DNA from: an uncultured Bacteroidota bacterium
Lineage (GTDB): Bacteria; Bacteroidota; Bacteroidia; Chitinophagales; Saprospiraceae
Reading direction: 5' to 3'
Length of the DNA: 42,213 nt
NCBI GenBank assembly: GCA_937872515.1
Contig: CALMSX010000086.1
Span: forward strand, 1-42,213
The position numbers were made by a program, and so were the translations under genes. Below are positions 34,593 through 42,213 of the stretch, piece after piece. The notes under the pieces were generated by a model. That model worked only from the letters and a program-made list of their open reading frames with translations, was not told the origin of the DNA and made no database searches. Each line of letters begins with the position of its first letter. Positions within the stretch are counted from its first letter, which is position 1.

Positions 34593-36227
34593 ATGTATCT
34601 TAAATTGTCAATCGTATTTTGTTTCCTACTGACTGTCTTTGCCTGTCAGCAGGATGACAGCGATGTGACAGAGGTGATAGGAGAAGAGACAGAAACGACA
34701 CTCAATTTTCATGACAGCCATTTAGTAGGAATGGTCACCGATGCACAAGGAAGAGCCCTTTCCGTTAATGTGGAGGTAGAGGGTAGAAAAGAAGTAAGTA
34801 ATGCGCAAGGTATTTTTTCTTATTCCTATGCAAAGGTGAATAAAAACGGAAGTTGGTTGAGCATCAAATCAGCAGGTTTCTGGCCTTACTGGGCACATTT
34901 GGCCACTGAAGAAGGAATGGTTTCATCCCTGAGAGTTAGTCTTGATGCATTGACCGGTGCCCACACATTTATGGCTCAAAGTGGACTACTCTTAAATTGG
35001 GAGGACTTAGAATTGAATGTTCCTTCCAAAGCTTTTATCGATAAAAATGGGAAAAGTTATGAAGGAGAGGTCCATTTTTACATCAGAAAGATTCAAGAAC
35101 CCTATGGAAGACCAGCGGCGATTCAGGTCATCGGTAGGTCGGGTATTTTGATAAATGAAACTATTATAGAATTTTTGGCCACCAATAACGCAGGTGAGGA
35201 TTTGTTTCTGTCAAAAGGCATTCAGGTGACATCATCTGGAATTGAGAATGACATCATGCAAATGCATGTAGCAAGAGGGGAGTGGAAAAGCCTGCCCAGG
35301 ACAGATGGAAAAATGATATTAAATTCCCTGAACCCCATTGTTCTGGGCCAATGGACAGAGGGAGTTCGTCAAAGCCTAGTCATCAAAACAGAAGAAGGCT
35401 TGCCGATGGCACAGGTAAAATGTTATCTGATGACACAGACAGAAAAACGATATCCTTTGCTTTTAGACCAACAAGGGAAAACCCAGGTGGCCGTAGGAAA
35501 AGAAGAAAAAATATTTCTCGAAATAGAGGATCAATGTGGTGGTCTTGTTCACAGGAGTCCGGACCTGGCAGTAACTGGATCTGTCAGTGATATAGAAGTA
35601 AACATTCCTTCACAGGATTTGCGAAAAATACATTCCGAGGTTAAAGTTTGTGAAGGAGAATTGCAAACAGATGACCGGGTATTTTTGGTTGCTCAGGGAA
35701 GCGATGGTAACCATGTTTTATGGCATGAAAAAAATGAGATGAGTTGGATGGTGCCCCGCTGTGGTATATTGACGGAAGCCAGTTATTTCAGGGGTAGTGA
35801 AAAATTGTACAACATTTCCATATCCGGCGCAGCTGATGCCCAGGAGCATGTGCAATTGGTTTCACCTAGCAGGTGCGTCAACAAAGTATCCGCGGTTTTG
35901 ATTGTAGACGGTGTTTCCCTGTTATTAGATATGGACGATTATGTTATTTTTAATGAGGTAGACGGCACAGAAAAAAATCTGGTCATTTCTGATTTGGCAG
36001 GCTTTACCATAGTGGTGCCCAACAATGGAAAGTTGGGAAATTTTGTACCAAGTGCGATGCTTTTTAATCACCCATCTATCACCGATTGTAAGGAAGGCAG
36101 TTGTATGGGAGTAATGGCAAAGGTGAAAATCCTGGGTGCACCCGGAGAAGCCGTTTCCATTGCGATTGAAGGAATGATAGATGGCAAAGAGATCAAAGGA
36201 ACATTTAACTCTCTACTGACAAAATAA
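34593..36227 (+). CDS. Hypothetical surface lipoprotein beside the ECF sigma factor
   Basis: The 544-residue protein has a lipoprotein signal peptide (MYLKLSIVFCFLLTVFAC, cysteine 18) followed by an acidic linker (QQDDSDVTEV). Residues about 42-120 look like a carboxypeptidase-regulatory-type beta-sandwich (LVGMVTDAQGRALSVNVEVE). The rest is beta-rich with paired cysteines, including C346 and C383 segments and CKEGSC near the C-terminus; I recognise no family. It is probably anchored in the outer membrane. It leads the unit: 18 bases separate its stop from the sigma factor start, so all three genes appear co-transcribed, which implies a role in what the sigma factor senses or builds. Confidence 0.7.
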   Translation: MYLKLSIVFCFLLTVFACQQDDSDVTEVIGEETETTLNFHDSHLVGMVTDAQGRALSVNVEVEGRKEVSNAQGIFSYSYAKVNKNGSWLSIKSAGFWPYWAHLATEEGMVSSLRVSLDALTGAHTFMAQSGLLLNWEDLELNVPSKAFIDKNGKSYEGEVHFYIRKIQEPYGRPAAIQVIGRSGILINETIIEFLATNNAGEDLFLSKGIQVTSSGIENDIMQMHVARGEWKSLPRTDGKMILNSLNPIVLGQWTEGVRQSLVIKTEEGLPMAQVKCYLMTQTEKRYPLLLDQQGKTQVAVGKEEKIFLEIEDQCGGLVHRSPDLAVTGSVSDIEVNIPSQDLRKIHSEVKVCEGELQTDDRVFLVAQGSDGNHVLWHEKNEMSWMVPRCGILTEASYFRGSEKLYNISISGAADAQEHVQLVSPSRCVNKVSAVLIVDGVSLLLDMDDYVIFNEVDGTEKNLVISDLAGFTIVVPNNGKLGNFVPSAMLFNHPSITDCKEGSCMGVMAKVKILGAPGEAVSIAIEGMIDGKEIKGTFNSLLTK

Positions 36228-36245
36228 AGAGGCAACGCTGATCTT

Positions 36246-36806
36246 GTGAAAAAGGAAATTAAGGAAATAATAGAAGGTTGTAAAAGAGGGGAAAGAACGG
36301 CCCAACGGTTGTTGTTTGAGCTGTTGGCTCCCCGACTTTTATCTGTTTCGAGGCAATATTGCCCCAAAAATACAGATCCATTGGACAACTTGCAGGATAG
36401 TTTTGTAAAGTTGTTTAATGGAATACAGGGTTATGATGTGGAAAAAGGGCATATTGAAAGTTGGGCAAGAAAAATTGTGATCAACACGGCCCTCAGCAAG
36501 CTGGAGAAAAAAAAGATTGAAGAAGTATGGCTTCAGCAAGAAGAGCTCGATCATGTGGTGGTAGATTCTATCAATGATTGTGATGATCTTGACCATCTGA
36601 TGCAGATCATAGAAGCATTGCCCGACGGCTATAAACAGGTGTTTTGTCTTTATGAAATTGAAGGTTACAGTCACAAAGAAATTGCGGCTGCGCTACACAT
36701 ACAGGAGGCAACATCGAGATCACAGCTCAATAGAAGTAAAGAGATATTGAGACAACAAATTATTAAATTCAGAGAGAATCCTTTCTTTAACATACAAGCA
36801 GAGTAA
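36246..36806 (+). CDS. ECF-type RNA polymerase sigma factor (GTG start)
   Basis: The 186-residue protein is a sigma-70 family ECF factor. Region 2 covers about 20-95 (ERTAQRLLFELLAPRLLSVS, NLQDSFVKLFNGIQGYDVEK, IESWARKIVINTALSKLEKK) and region 4 about 118-175 (IEALPDGYKQVFCLYEIEGY, SHKEIAAALHIQEATSRSQL). Region 3 is absent, as in all ECF factors. It will direct RNA polymerase to its own regulon, with activity held by an anti-sigma. The start is GTG 18 bases after the lipoprotein stop. Its TAA is separated by one base from the ATG of the next gene, the usual sign of a sigma/anti-sigma pair. Confidence 0.92.
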   Translation: MKKEIKEIIEGCKRGERTAQRLLFELLAPRLLSVSRQYCPKNTDPLDNLQDSFVKLFNGIQGYDVEKGHIESWARKIVINTALSKLEKKKIEEVWLQQEELDHVVVDSINDCDDLDHLMQIIEALPDGYKQVFCLYEIEGYSHKEIAAALHIQEATSRSQLNRSKEILRQQIIKFRENPFFNIQAE

Positions 36807-36807
36807 A

Positions 36808-38142
36808 ATGAAAGCAGAACACTCAAAAGATTGGAAACAAAAAATGACCGAATTGCGCAAGCACGAGAGTCCCCTTAATTTCGACCTGGAATGGGATGGC
36901 ATTGTGCAGCGGATGGAGCAAAAAAGAAAGAGGCGAATAATGCCCTTTTGGATTGTGTTGACAGGCATAACCATCTGCTCGGTAGGGGCCGGGTTTCATT
37001 TTTTTGGCCAAGCTGCTGACGAAAAAGGGGAGAAGGCTGAAAAAATATTGCTGCCACAAAATAGCAAGGACGGAGAAGTTGAACAAGCCTCAGCCGGTTT
37101 TGAAAATATAAAATCAGGATTATTAAATTCCGAATCAAAGCCCCGTATTTTAACACCCAGGCGTTATTTGGCAGCGGTAAATAGTAAGCCAACAAAGGGC
37201 ATGCTTAATTCTGCAAAGGGGGAGACAATTGAAGTCCACCCAGAGAACGAAGCTGTAAATGCGATCGAAGCCCCAGCACAGGAACAGGTAATTGAAGCCA
37301 GTAAAGAAAAAAATGAAGCGGTGGCAACCAGCGGAAACAATGCCCATTTATTGGTACTTCCTATCAAAACCATGGCAGCTGGTAGATTGTATGGACCAGA
37401 GATAGCCATGACATTGGCCATCGAATCAAACAATAAAAAACCCGCGCAAAAAAGAATGTGGATTTTTGCGCAAGGAGGAGCAGGCATCCAGGATTTTAAT
37501 TATCACCAAAACGCAGGTGAAACCAAGCTTACGGATGTATTGGGACAAATAGAACGGCCATCACCCGCCTTACTGGGTAGGATTGGATTGGGCAGAGAAT
37601 TGGGCCATCGTTATTTTGTTCAGTTGGGCTTATCGGGTTCAAAAACATATGAACAGCACAACGGCACCCGAATGGATACGGTTAAAAGCATAAAAGAAAA
37701 TGTGTTGATATCTTCATACAGAGACCACGAAGGCAGTCTGATAGAAGAATATGGAAATGTAGAAAGTACTGTGATAAAAAGAACCCAAATGACAAGGAAC
37801 CCGGCACTAAACCAATTGGGCCTTTACCTTGGAATGGGTAGATATTATCAGCTAGGCAAAGGCCTGGTGCGAATAGAAGCCGGATATACCCACAAGATAT
37901 GGGGCAAGTTAGATGGCAAGGCCATCGATGAGCATCAAAGAGAAGTCAACATGTCACAAAGGTACAGTTTGGGTTCTTCAAGCTGGTCTGCCGGTTTGGG
38001 CTACAGTCACGCCCTTTGGCAAAAATTGTGGCTGGATCTGGGTTGTGAATACAACAGGTCGTCCCTTCTGTCGCCGATAGGGTACAAACGGGAAAGTCAA
38101 GTTTTGTCCGGCCAGCTTGGACTTAGATGGGTGTTGAAGTGA
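36808..38142 (+). CDS. Probable dual membrane-spanning anti-sigma factor (N-terminal anchor, C-terminal barrel-like domain)
   Basis: The 444-residue protein begins with a charged cytosolic segment (1-43, with LEWDGIVQRMEQKRKRR) followed by one membrane helix (44-67, IMPFWIVLTGITICSVGAGF). A 150-residue linker rich in Lys, Glu, Ala and Pro follows. From about 217 (MWIFAQGGAGIQDFNYHQN) to the end are alternating strands with aromatic belts (YFVQLGLSGSKTYEQ, LYLGMGRYYQLGKGLVRIEA, SWSAGLGYSHALWQKLWLDL) ending SGQLGLRWVLK, like an outer-membrane barrel of 8-10 strands. This order (cytosol, inner-membrane helix, periplasmic linker, outer-membrane barrel) matches the dual membrane-spanning anti-sigma factors described in Bacteroides thetaiotaomicron. 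Its ATG is one base after the sigma stop. Barrel and partner are inferred. Confidence 0.68.
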   Translation: MKAEHSKDWKQKMTELRKHESPLNFDLEWDGIVQRMEQKRKRRIMPFWIVLTGITICSVGAGFHFFGQAADEKGEKAEKILLPQNSKDGEVEQASAGFENIKSGLLNSESKPRILTPRRYLAAVNSKPTKGMLNSAKGETIEVHPENEAVNAIEAPAQEQVIEASKEKNEAVATSGNNAHLLVLPIKTMAAGRLYGPEIAMTLAIESNNKKPAQKRMWIFAQGGAGIQDFNYHQNAGETKLTDVLGQIERPSPALLGRIGLGRELGHRYFVQLGLSGSKTYEQHNGTRMDTVKSIKENVLISSYRDHEGSLIEEYGNVESTVIKRTQMTRNPALNQLGLYLGMGRYYQLGKGLVRIEAGYTHKIWGKLDGKAIDEHQREVNMSQRYSLGSSSWSAGLGYSHALWQKLWLDLGCEYNRSSLLSPIGYKRESQVLSGQLGLRWVLK

Positions 38143-38272
38143 GGTTGTGTTTAATTGCTTGTGCAGATAAAAAAGAGTTTTGTCGGTATTCAAAAGTTGA
38201 AGTATTCAAAATGTTTGACTGTTTAGTTGGTTATGCGCACAAATTACAGTTGAAAATAAAAAAGAAAAAAAT

Positions 38273-38320
38273 CATATGAACCTAACAATGCACAGCATTG
38301 TACCATGAGAACATATGAAC
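38273..38320. repeat. Small hairpin flanked by a 9-base direct repeat
   Basis: A perfect hairpin (ACAATGC-ACA-GCATTGT, 38285-38301) lies between two copies of CATATGAAC, at 38273-38281 and 38312-38320. It sits in the 215-base gap before the 807-residue gene. The layout is that of a very small insertion with a target duplication, though chance is possible. Confidence 0.45.
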
Positions 38321-38357
38321 ATGTTAATAAAGGAATTATTCAAATTAAAAAAAACAA

Positions 38358-40781
38358 ATGAAAAAGATTTTGACATTAGGAATGATGTGGCTGACAACCC
38401 TTGTGTTTGGACAGGGTGTTCAACTGAATGTAGGTATACAGGATGGTTGTGGCCATCTATTTCCGCATGAGGCTACCCTTGAGTTATACAAGATTTGGAA
38501 TGGAGATACAAGCCTTGTAGAAGCAGTGAGTACCCATCCAGTGGTTTTTAACGGGCTTGAAAAAAATGTAAAATATACCTTAAAAGTTTCGACCCAGACG
38601 GCTGCAATACAAGATCCTTCTTTGGTAGATGTATTGTCGATGCGCAATGTAATTCTGGGCTCTGAAAACTTTTCATTGGCCAATATATTAGCCGGCGATT
38701 TGAATGATACAGGAGGTCTAAGTACTCTTGACCTTGTTCATTTGTCTAGAGAAATTATAAAACTAACCGACAATATTCAGGGAGATTGGTTTTTCATAGA
38801 ACAAAGCAAGGCTCTGATCAAGACCTGGGGACCAGATATCAAGGAATACATCAATCAGGCACCTTTTCAAGTTTCAGATGACGGAAGTTATGAATTGTTT
38901 TTTAACGCTTACCAATATGGACACGTGGGAGCAACCCTGCCATCCAATTGTGTAAGTTGTGAACCCGTAGCTGGATCTGTTGCCCGCATTTTAGTGCCTA
39001 ATATAGAAGTAGAAAAAGGTAAAAAGTACACCGTACCTGTAAAATACGAAATAAAACCAAAGGATGCCGGTACCGCTTTTGCATTAAAGTATGAGAATAT
39101 TGAAGTTACCAATGTTGGCAGGCTAAATGCTGATATTCATCATTCAGAATCGATTAATACCATCTATAGCTTATATGCCTTTTACAATATTGATGAGAGC
39201 CAGGAGTTGGTCATGTACACAGTGGATTTTACGGCTTTGCAGGATGGAAAAATATTGGATTTTCTTCAATTGGATAACAGCTTTGCCAATGAGGCATTGA
39301 ATAATGTTACAACATGTTTTCGTCCCTACAGCAGGATAGAGTTAATTGCGGAGGATTCCTGTAAGGTTACTTGGCCTCCTGCTGAAGTAACAATCAAAGC
39401 GTGTTTCAACCAACAGTCTACCGGTATACCATTTACGATGGGCCCATGCAACCAAGTGGCATTTTCTTATACGGATGAAGTAACAGAAATTAACCAGGTC
39501 TGCAAAAAGATTATAAGGACATGGATAGCATTCAACGGACTGACCGGAGACCAGCAAAATTTTGTGCAAAACATTACAGTGGAAGAAGATTACCCAACGG
39601 TATGTTTCAGTCCAGTGACCGTGTTGGTACCAGGCATAGGAGCTACTGTATATGCAAGGGACTTTCTGGAAGAGGGAGAGATTAGTCATAGCTACGCTTT
39701 TTCTCTGAATCCAGGAGATTCAATAAGAGTATTAACCACTTCTCTGCAGGCCGATTCAATTCAGTTTGTAATCTATGACCTTAATGACTCCACTAACTGC
39801 ATCACACTCGTCCACATGATTGGGTCAGGATGTAACGATCCAGTATTTTATCACCGCAGTCTTGATCTCGAAGCCATCAACAGCGTATATACCTTAAAGG
39901 CTGTACTTTTTGATGCCGGCAATGCCAACCACTGTTTGGGAGAGATCCAAGATTTTGAAATCAGGGCTTTAGGAACAATGGATTATTCCAGTCAGCTTAT
40001 CTATGATTACAATAGTGTTGTTGGACAAATTAAGCCTTTTGAATTAAGGGTGCGGGTAAATGGAGTAACAACCTATCTGGGAGTTGTGGCTGTGAGATTT
40101 AAAGAAGGCAGTGGCATTCCACCCTTTGAGTTGGCTTGTTTTGACGATGTCCTGACCAGGGATCAGGCCTTTGAAATTGCTATTTTTTCACCCAATTTTG
40201 AAAATGTTTATGGCTTTCAGGGAGCGATCCGAGTCAAAGATGCCATCTTGCTGAGCACCAAAAAAGTGTCGTTGAGCGAGATAGCTTTCAACGATGAATT
40301 GTATGCTTCTCGTTTCATCTGGGTTAATCCAGTAGGCATGCCCCAAAATTTTGGTGGTGAAGACACCTTGTGGACCATCAAAATTTTGCCCACCAAAAAT
40401 GGATCGGTTTCAGATTTTTTAAGCATTGGAGACGACCTTCTCAACTCAGAAGCCATTCTCAATGATTTTAACAATACCAAGATCGACCTCGTATTTAAGT
40501 TTTACAAACGCACTTCTGCTACTCACGACTTAACCAATATGAACAAGATTCAAATCTCTCCCAACCCAGCAGGCGGCTCCCAGGTATGGATAGATAGTAA
40601 GGGCAGTGAGATTAAAAGTGTGGTGGTAAACGATGTATCGGGCAGGAAGGTCATCGAACATACTGGAATAGATGAAAAAAATTACTGGTTGCCCATTGAA
40701 TCCTTATCTACCGGGCTGTACCATATAAGCGTAGCTACTGAAACCGGAGTTGTTGCCAAACGTTTGGTGGTGGCGAGGTAG
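38358..40781 (+). CDS. Secreted dockerin-like protein with T9SS type A sorting domain
   Basis: The 807-residue protein has a signal peptide (MKKILTLGMMWLTTLVFGQ). Residues about 84-138 form a dockerin-like pair: DPSLVDVLSMRNVILG, then AGDLNDTGGLSTLDLVHLSR with the spaced Asp/Asn/Asp residues of a calcium loop. Residues about 160-360 and 590-715 are beta-rich and resemble cohesin-type or Ig-like sandwiches, but that is only a look. The C-terminal 70 residues are a type A sorting domain (KIQISPNPAGGSQVWIDSKG, VNDVSGRKVIEH, GLYHISVATETGVVAKRLVV). It is expected at the cell surface or outside. It follows the sigma/anti-sigma pair by 215 bases on the same strand and is likely part of their regulon or cargo. 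Confidence 0.82.
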   Translation: MKKILTLGMMWLTTLVFGQGVQLNVGIQDGCGHLFPHEATLELYKIWNGDTSLVEAVSTHPVVFNGLEKNVKYTLKVSTQTAAIQDPSLVDVLSMRNVILGSENFSLANILAGDLNDTGGLSTLDLVHLSREIIKLTDNIQGDWFFIEQSKALIKTWGPDIKEYINQAPFQVSDDGSYELFFNAYQYGHVGATLPSNCVSCEPVAGSVARILVPNIEVEKGKKYTVPVKYEIKPKDAGTAFALKYENIEVTNVGRLNADIHHSESINTIYSLYAFYNIDESQELVMYTVDFTALQDGKILDFLQLDNSFANEALNNVTTCFRPYSRIELIAEDSCKVTWPPAEVTIKACFNQQSTGIPFTMGPCNQVAFSYTDEVTEINQVCKKIIRTWIAFNGLTGDQQNFVQNITVEEDYPTVCFSPVTVLVPGIGATVYARDFLEEGEISHSYAFSLNPGDSIRVLTTSLQADSIQFVIYDLNDSTNCITLVHMIGSGCNDPVFYHRSLDLEAINSVYTLKAVLFDAGNANHCLGEIQDFEIRALGTMDYSSQLIYDYNSVVGQIKPFELRVRVNGVTTYLGVVAVRFKEGSGIPPFELACFDDVLTRDQAFEIAIFSPNFENVYGFQGAIRVKDAILLSTKKVSLSEIAFNDELYASRFIWVNPVGMPQNFGGEDTLWTIKILPTKNGSVSDFLSIGDDLLNSEAILNDFNNTKIDLVFKFYKRTSATHDLTNMNKIQISPNPAGGSQVWIDSKGSEIKSVVVNDVSGRKVIEHTGIDEKNYWLPIESLSTGLYHISVATETGVVAKRLVVAR

Positions 40782-40790
40782 GGTTTTGGT

Positions 40791-40862
40791 GATGTCGGAG
40801 GTGTCAGAGGTGTCGGAGGTGTCGGAGGTGTCGGAGGTGTCGGAGGTGTCGGAGGTGTCGGA
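40791..40862. repeat. Tandem array of a 9-bp unit, eight copies
   Basis: Eight contiguous copies of GGTGTCGGA (first GATGTCGGA, second GGTGTCAGA, the other six exact) begin nine bases after the 807-residue gene ends. The unit length is a multiple of three, but no gene reads through it. Confidence 0.9.
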
Positions 40863-40867
40863 TGTGC

Positions 40868-40899
40868 CTGTCCCTATGCAGGTAAAGCCGGCGTAGGGA
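40868..40899. repeat. Imperfect palindrome in the repeat region
   Basis: TCCCTATGC at 40871-40879 can pair with GCGTAGGGA at 40891-40899, allowing one G-T pair, around an 11-base loop. A related word (GTAGGGATC) recurs at 41310-41318 in another hairpin. Confidence 0.5.
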
Positions 40900-40908
40900 T
40901 CGGAGGTG

Positions 40909-41352
40909 TGACTGAACGGTTTGGCGAAGCCAAAAAAATGGCTGGCAAGTCATTTTAGAGAAGGAACCACGAGCGCCGCGAGTGGCAACTTCAAATTTTA
41001 TTCGGAGGTGTCTGAGGTGTCAGAGGTGTCAGAGGGGTCGGATGTGTTGGGGGTCTTATGCCAGCAAGGATTCAGGCGAACAAGAGTTGGGGGTTTCGGA
41101 TCGGCTTGGGATTTTTGGTTTGTTTGGATTTTTTTTGTTGTGCAACATTTGATCAAGCCGCATTGTCCGTCTGTCCTAAAAGGTTTAGTCGTTGCCACGC
41201 GGTAAGCGTGTGGTTCGCCGTGAGATTGAAAATCTTGATTTACTAAATCGAACGATGCTGAGCTTGCCGAAGCACTTCACATTAATTGATCCTTACCTAT
41301 CAGCGGTATGTAGGGATCAATTTTTTTTGGCAAAGCCCAAACCGTTCAGTCA
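40909..41352. mobile_element. Segment bounded by about 30-bp inverted repeats
   Basis: The left end at 40909-40939 starts TGACTGAACGGTTTGG and continues to GCC and an A run. The right end at 41320-41352, read in reverse complement, starts with the same 16 bases and also reaches GCC and an A run, with only a few differences between them. The 444-base interval has no convincing gene and contains the second 9-bp array. No target duplication is obvious. It may be the remnant of a non-autonomous element. Confidence 0.45.
41002..41042. repeat. Second, diverged 9-bp array (about four copies)
   Basis: GGTGTCTGA, GGTGTCAGA, GGTGTCAGA and GGGGTCGGA run in register from 41007 after a partial unit at 41002. 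It is the same 9-bp family as the array at 40791-40862, 140 bases away. Confidence 0.8.
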
Positions 41353-41796
41353 TCCAAAGCGCGTAGTGATAATAAACTAAATCCAATACTTGTTTTATGC
41401 AAAAAATGGTTTAAATTTGTTTAGAACGTTGCAATATCTGGCACGAAGGCAGTTTGTCAAAATAATATATCGTATTTACTGCTTTTATTGCATTCGATCA
41501 GAACAATATTTGTTAACCGAAGCCAAAGGTTTGCGACCTAAGGAAGGCGAAGCCATTTGGGGTGAAAGGTAATGCGATTCATCATTTTACTATGGTGTCC
41601 TGGAAAAAAGAGAAAGGGAACGGACAATAAACTTATTGTTGTATAAAAATCACGGATATTGAATTGTTAACTACCACCTCATTCTAAAGGCAGTAAGCAG
41701 AAGGTGGAGAAGAGGAGTAAGATTTTGGAGGGAATTCAACCATTTATAGTCTATAGGAAATAGCAACATCCTAACCAAAAGGTAGATAATTAATAT
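41353..41796. other. Gene-poor stretch with no recognisable feature
   Basis: I see no convincing gene, RNA or promoter. Short open frames exist but have no family resemblance or plausible starts. GGCGAAGCC at 41547-41555 repeats the core of the left inverted repeat at 40923-40931. Confidence 0.5.
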
Positions 41797-42165
41797 ATGA
41801 AAAACAAGGCAATTTATAATGACGCCCCAACGTATTGTGGCTATTATTTTGATTTAATAGCATCAGATGATTTGATATTAGAATTTGAAAAAAGTAGGTT
41901 ATTGACCCTTGATGTATTCAGTATGGTATCACCTGAGAAGGAGAACTATTCTTACCAGACCGATAAATGGACTATTAAGGAAGTACTGCGACACATCATT
42001 GACATGGAAAGAATATTTGCCTATAGGGCTTTTCGTTTTTCACGGTTTGACCCTACAGAATTATCGGGTGTTGAAGAAAATGATTACATAGTTAATGCAA
42101 AACAAACGGATATAAAATTGTCGGACTTAGTGGAAGAATTTTTAGTCGTGAGGAAAGCAATATAG
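41797..42165 (+). pseudogene. Truncated DinB-family (DinB_2) protein
   Basis: The frame of 122 codons reads like the first two thirds of a DinB_2 protein of about 170 residues: YYFDLIASDDLILEFEKSRL, the core TDKWTIKEVLRHIIDMERIF (first conserved metal-ligand histidine), then AYRAFRFSRFDPTELSGVEE and VEEFLVVRKAI. The C-terminal helix with the conserved GHxxHH-type motif is missing. The frame ends at TAG 42163-42165, where the sequence changes to TAGTTCCCCCCATTTTTAAG, unlike coding DNA. Neither other frame resumes the family sequence before the window ends. Disruption by an insertion starting here is the best explanation. Confidence 0.65.
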
Positions 42166-42213
42166 TTCCCCCCATTTTTAAGACAACTTGCTAGTTAAAA
42201 TTATAAACCATAT
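42163..42213. mobile_element. Possible left end of an IS3-family insertion (runs off the window)
   Basis: TAGTTCCCCCCATTTTTAAG followed by ACAACTTG has the look of an IS3-family terminal inverted repeat (T-A/G start, C-rich block, AT block, AGAC), comparable to the IS2 end. It begins exactly where the DinB-like protein breaks off. The transposase would lie beyond the window, so this is unproven. Confidence 0.4.

Noticed and set aside
40998..41198. Minus-strand frame encoding repeated Asp-Thr-Ser
   Set aside because: The repetition comes from the 9-bp DNA array. There is no start or ribosome-binding context and no homologous look.
41192..41572. Short plus-strand frames of about 60 codons in the gene-poor stretch
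   Set aside because: They overlap repeats, lack plausible starts and show no domain features.

Overview
The window comes from a member of the Bacteroidota, most likely near Saprospiraceae. The evidence is several -7 promoter boxes of the TAnnTTTG type, A-rich translation starts with almost no Shine-Dalgarno sequences, type IX secretion (T9SS) sorting domains of both type A and type B, a PorZ homologue, DUF4270 and DUF4290 proteins, and a TonB-dependent receptor with a carboxypeptidase-like N-terminal domain. No rRNA, tRNA or complete CRISPR array was seen. The right end appears to run into an insertion element. LAYOUT. 1-2.5 kb: pyruvate dehydrogenase E1 beta and RimO, nearly abutting. 2.6-4.8 kb (minus): a small outer-membrane protein and an orphan double-ATPase ABC protein. 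4.9-6.2 kb: Xer recombinase and hibernation factor HPF, closed by a strong terminator into which a small MITE-like palindromic element seems to have inserted. 6.4-8.2 kb: a DUF3089 lipoprotein and a TIGR02206 membrane protein, converging and overlapping. 8.3-13.6 kb (minus): a large PKD/type B T9SS cargo protein, a TonB receptor and a TerB-like protein. 13.8-17.4 kb (plus): DciA-like protein, MmcQ/YjbR protein and FAD oxidoreductase in a tight operon, then SppA. 17.4-17.8 kb: a promoter-terminator unit with no reading frame and an inverted array of short degenerate repeats. 17.8-25 kb (minus): PorZ, then half-size glycogen synthase, DUF4270 lipoprotein, GlmS and DUF4290 reading as one cluster. 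25.2-26.5 kb: LipB and an acyl-CoA thioesterase. 26.5-27.1 kb: three perfect hairpins, a 7 x 29-bp tandem array and a second promoter-terminator unit carrying a 25-codon ORF. 27.2-30.3 kb: RtcB-type RNA ligase, a TPR protein and an MBL-fold hydrolase. 30.4-40.8 kb: the most distinctive part. A 1317-residue L-domain-repeat T9SS protein diverges from a lipoprotein, an ECF sigma factor, a membrane-anchored protein with a C-terminal beta-barrel-like domain (architecture of a dual membrane-spanning anti-sigma factor) and a dockerin-like T9SS protein. 40.8-41.8 kb: gene-poor and repeat-rich. 41.8-42.2 kb: a DinB-family gene that breaks off where an IS3-like end seems to begin. HOW THE PARTS RELATE. 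Much of the window serves the envelope: T9SS cargo, PorZ, SppA, the TonB receptor, lipoproteins and GlmS (amino-sugar precursor supply). The sigma/anti-sigma pair with a co-directional surface lipoprotein and secreted proteins is the best candidate for a coherent and little-described signalling system. The intergenic regions are rich in small palindromes, tandem arrays and putative non-autonomous elements.
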